Positions 63,789 to 64,000 of a stretch of 64,000 nt of DNA are shown here, piece by piece. The notes below the pieces were generated by a model. That model did no database searches, was not told the DNA's origin, and saw nothing but the letters and a program-made list of their open reading frames with translations. The DNA lies in contig NZ_JAUKPO010000033.1 in the NCBI RefSeq assembly GCF_030503435.1, positions 1-64,000 on the forward strand, read 5' to 3'. How positions within the stretch are numbered: position 1 is the stretch's first letter; every line of letters starts with the position of its first letter. This DNA is from Rhodocytophaga aerolata (lineage in GTDB: Bacteria > Bacteroidota > Bacteroidia > Cytophagales > 172606-1). A program made the position numbers and the translations under genes.

Positions 63789-64000
63789 TGTTTCTGTGAT
63801 TAGTCATTTACCGAATGCCTTCTAAGTTACTTATCGTATTCTTGAGTTGTTTATTTCTACTCCCCATGTGCCCTTTTTGTTGCTTAACCATCATAGGTAT
63901 AAGATAGCTAACATGCTTCAACTACTAAGTATCCCTCCATTATACAAAAAAATTATATAAAAGATTGACATATATCAGAATCTTATATATATTGAATTTA
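63789..64000. other. End of window, intergenic, no gene recognised
   Basis: About 210 bp, AT-rich, ending in ATATAT repeats (63955-63995). It holds the ywbE promoter on the minus strand; no feature is clear. Confidence 0.4.

Overview
The window looks like chromosomal DNA of a gliding-type Bacteroidota, most likely order Cytophagales. The evidence is a PorP/SprF-family protein behind a gliding-motility-type C-terminus, two large secreted proteins with type IX secretion (T9SS) sorting domains, a PorE-like TPR/propeller/OmpA protein, an AT-rich base composition, weak ribosome binding sites, and a textbook Bacteroidota promoter (TTTG, 19 bp, TAnnTTTG) in front of the trp operon. I cannot name the genus from sequence alone.

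Layout. 1-5.4 kb: the end of a probable T9SS adhesin, its PorP/SprF partner with a SPOR-like tail, and a secreted alginate-lyase-like enzyme with three CBM60-like modules. 5.5-10.4 kb: two Tat-exported Gfo/Idh/MocA oxidoreductases, an acylphosphatase, and a PQQ dehydrogenase with a cytochrome c domain. 10.6-13.3 kb: a tightly coupled four-gene operon around a TelA-family protein, including a 58-residue gene, with a 12-bp direct repeat upstream. 13.3-22.4 kb: unknown membrane protein and lipoprotein genes, tRNA-Arg(CCG), a DnaQ-like exonuclease, Mpl, a perfect 20-bp inverted repeat, and a secreted subtilase with PKD domains. 22.4-28.2 kb: a phage-type Gp157 protein divergent from sbcD-sbcC. 28.6-41.6 kb: housekeeping and metabolic genes: CsaA, MarR, PPK2, an OmpA lipoprotein, a BaiN-type flavoprotein, acyl-CoA carboxylase beta, Ppx/GppA, a YkpA-type ABC-F protein, an SPL-like radical SAM protein, myo-inositol oxygenase and a sugar-binding lipoprotein. 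41.7-43.9 kb: a membrane-anchored esterase/ChaN-like gene split by an 832-bp IS5-family element. 44-53 kb: a LytTR regulator and the operon trpE-trpB2-trpG-trpD-trpC-trpF-trpB. 53-64 kb: a PorE-like protein, QueE, FolD, LepA, a Dph6-like ATP-pyrophosphatase, a membrane patatin and YwbE.

The strongest observations come directly from the sequence. First, a complete trp attenuator precedes trpE: a 19-residue leader peptide with three consecutive Trp codons, alternative antiterminator and terminator stems, and a consensus promoter. Second, the IS element separates the start codon and first 12 codons of a gene from its body. Removing the IS and one TA target copy restores an open signal-anchor reading frame, and the transposase itself is encoded with a -1 frameshift at AAAAAGGGGG. 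Third, the TelA operon has unrecognised partner genes and a phased direct repeat, making it the best candidate here for an undescribed system. The trp operon lacks trpA after trpB, although it carries two trpB paralogues.
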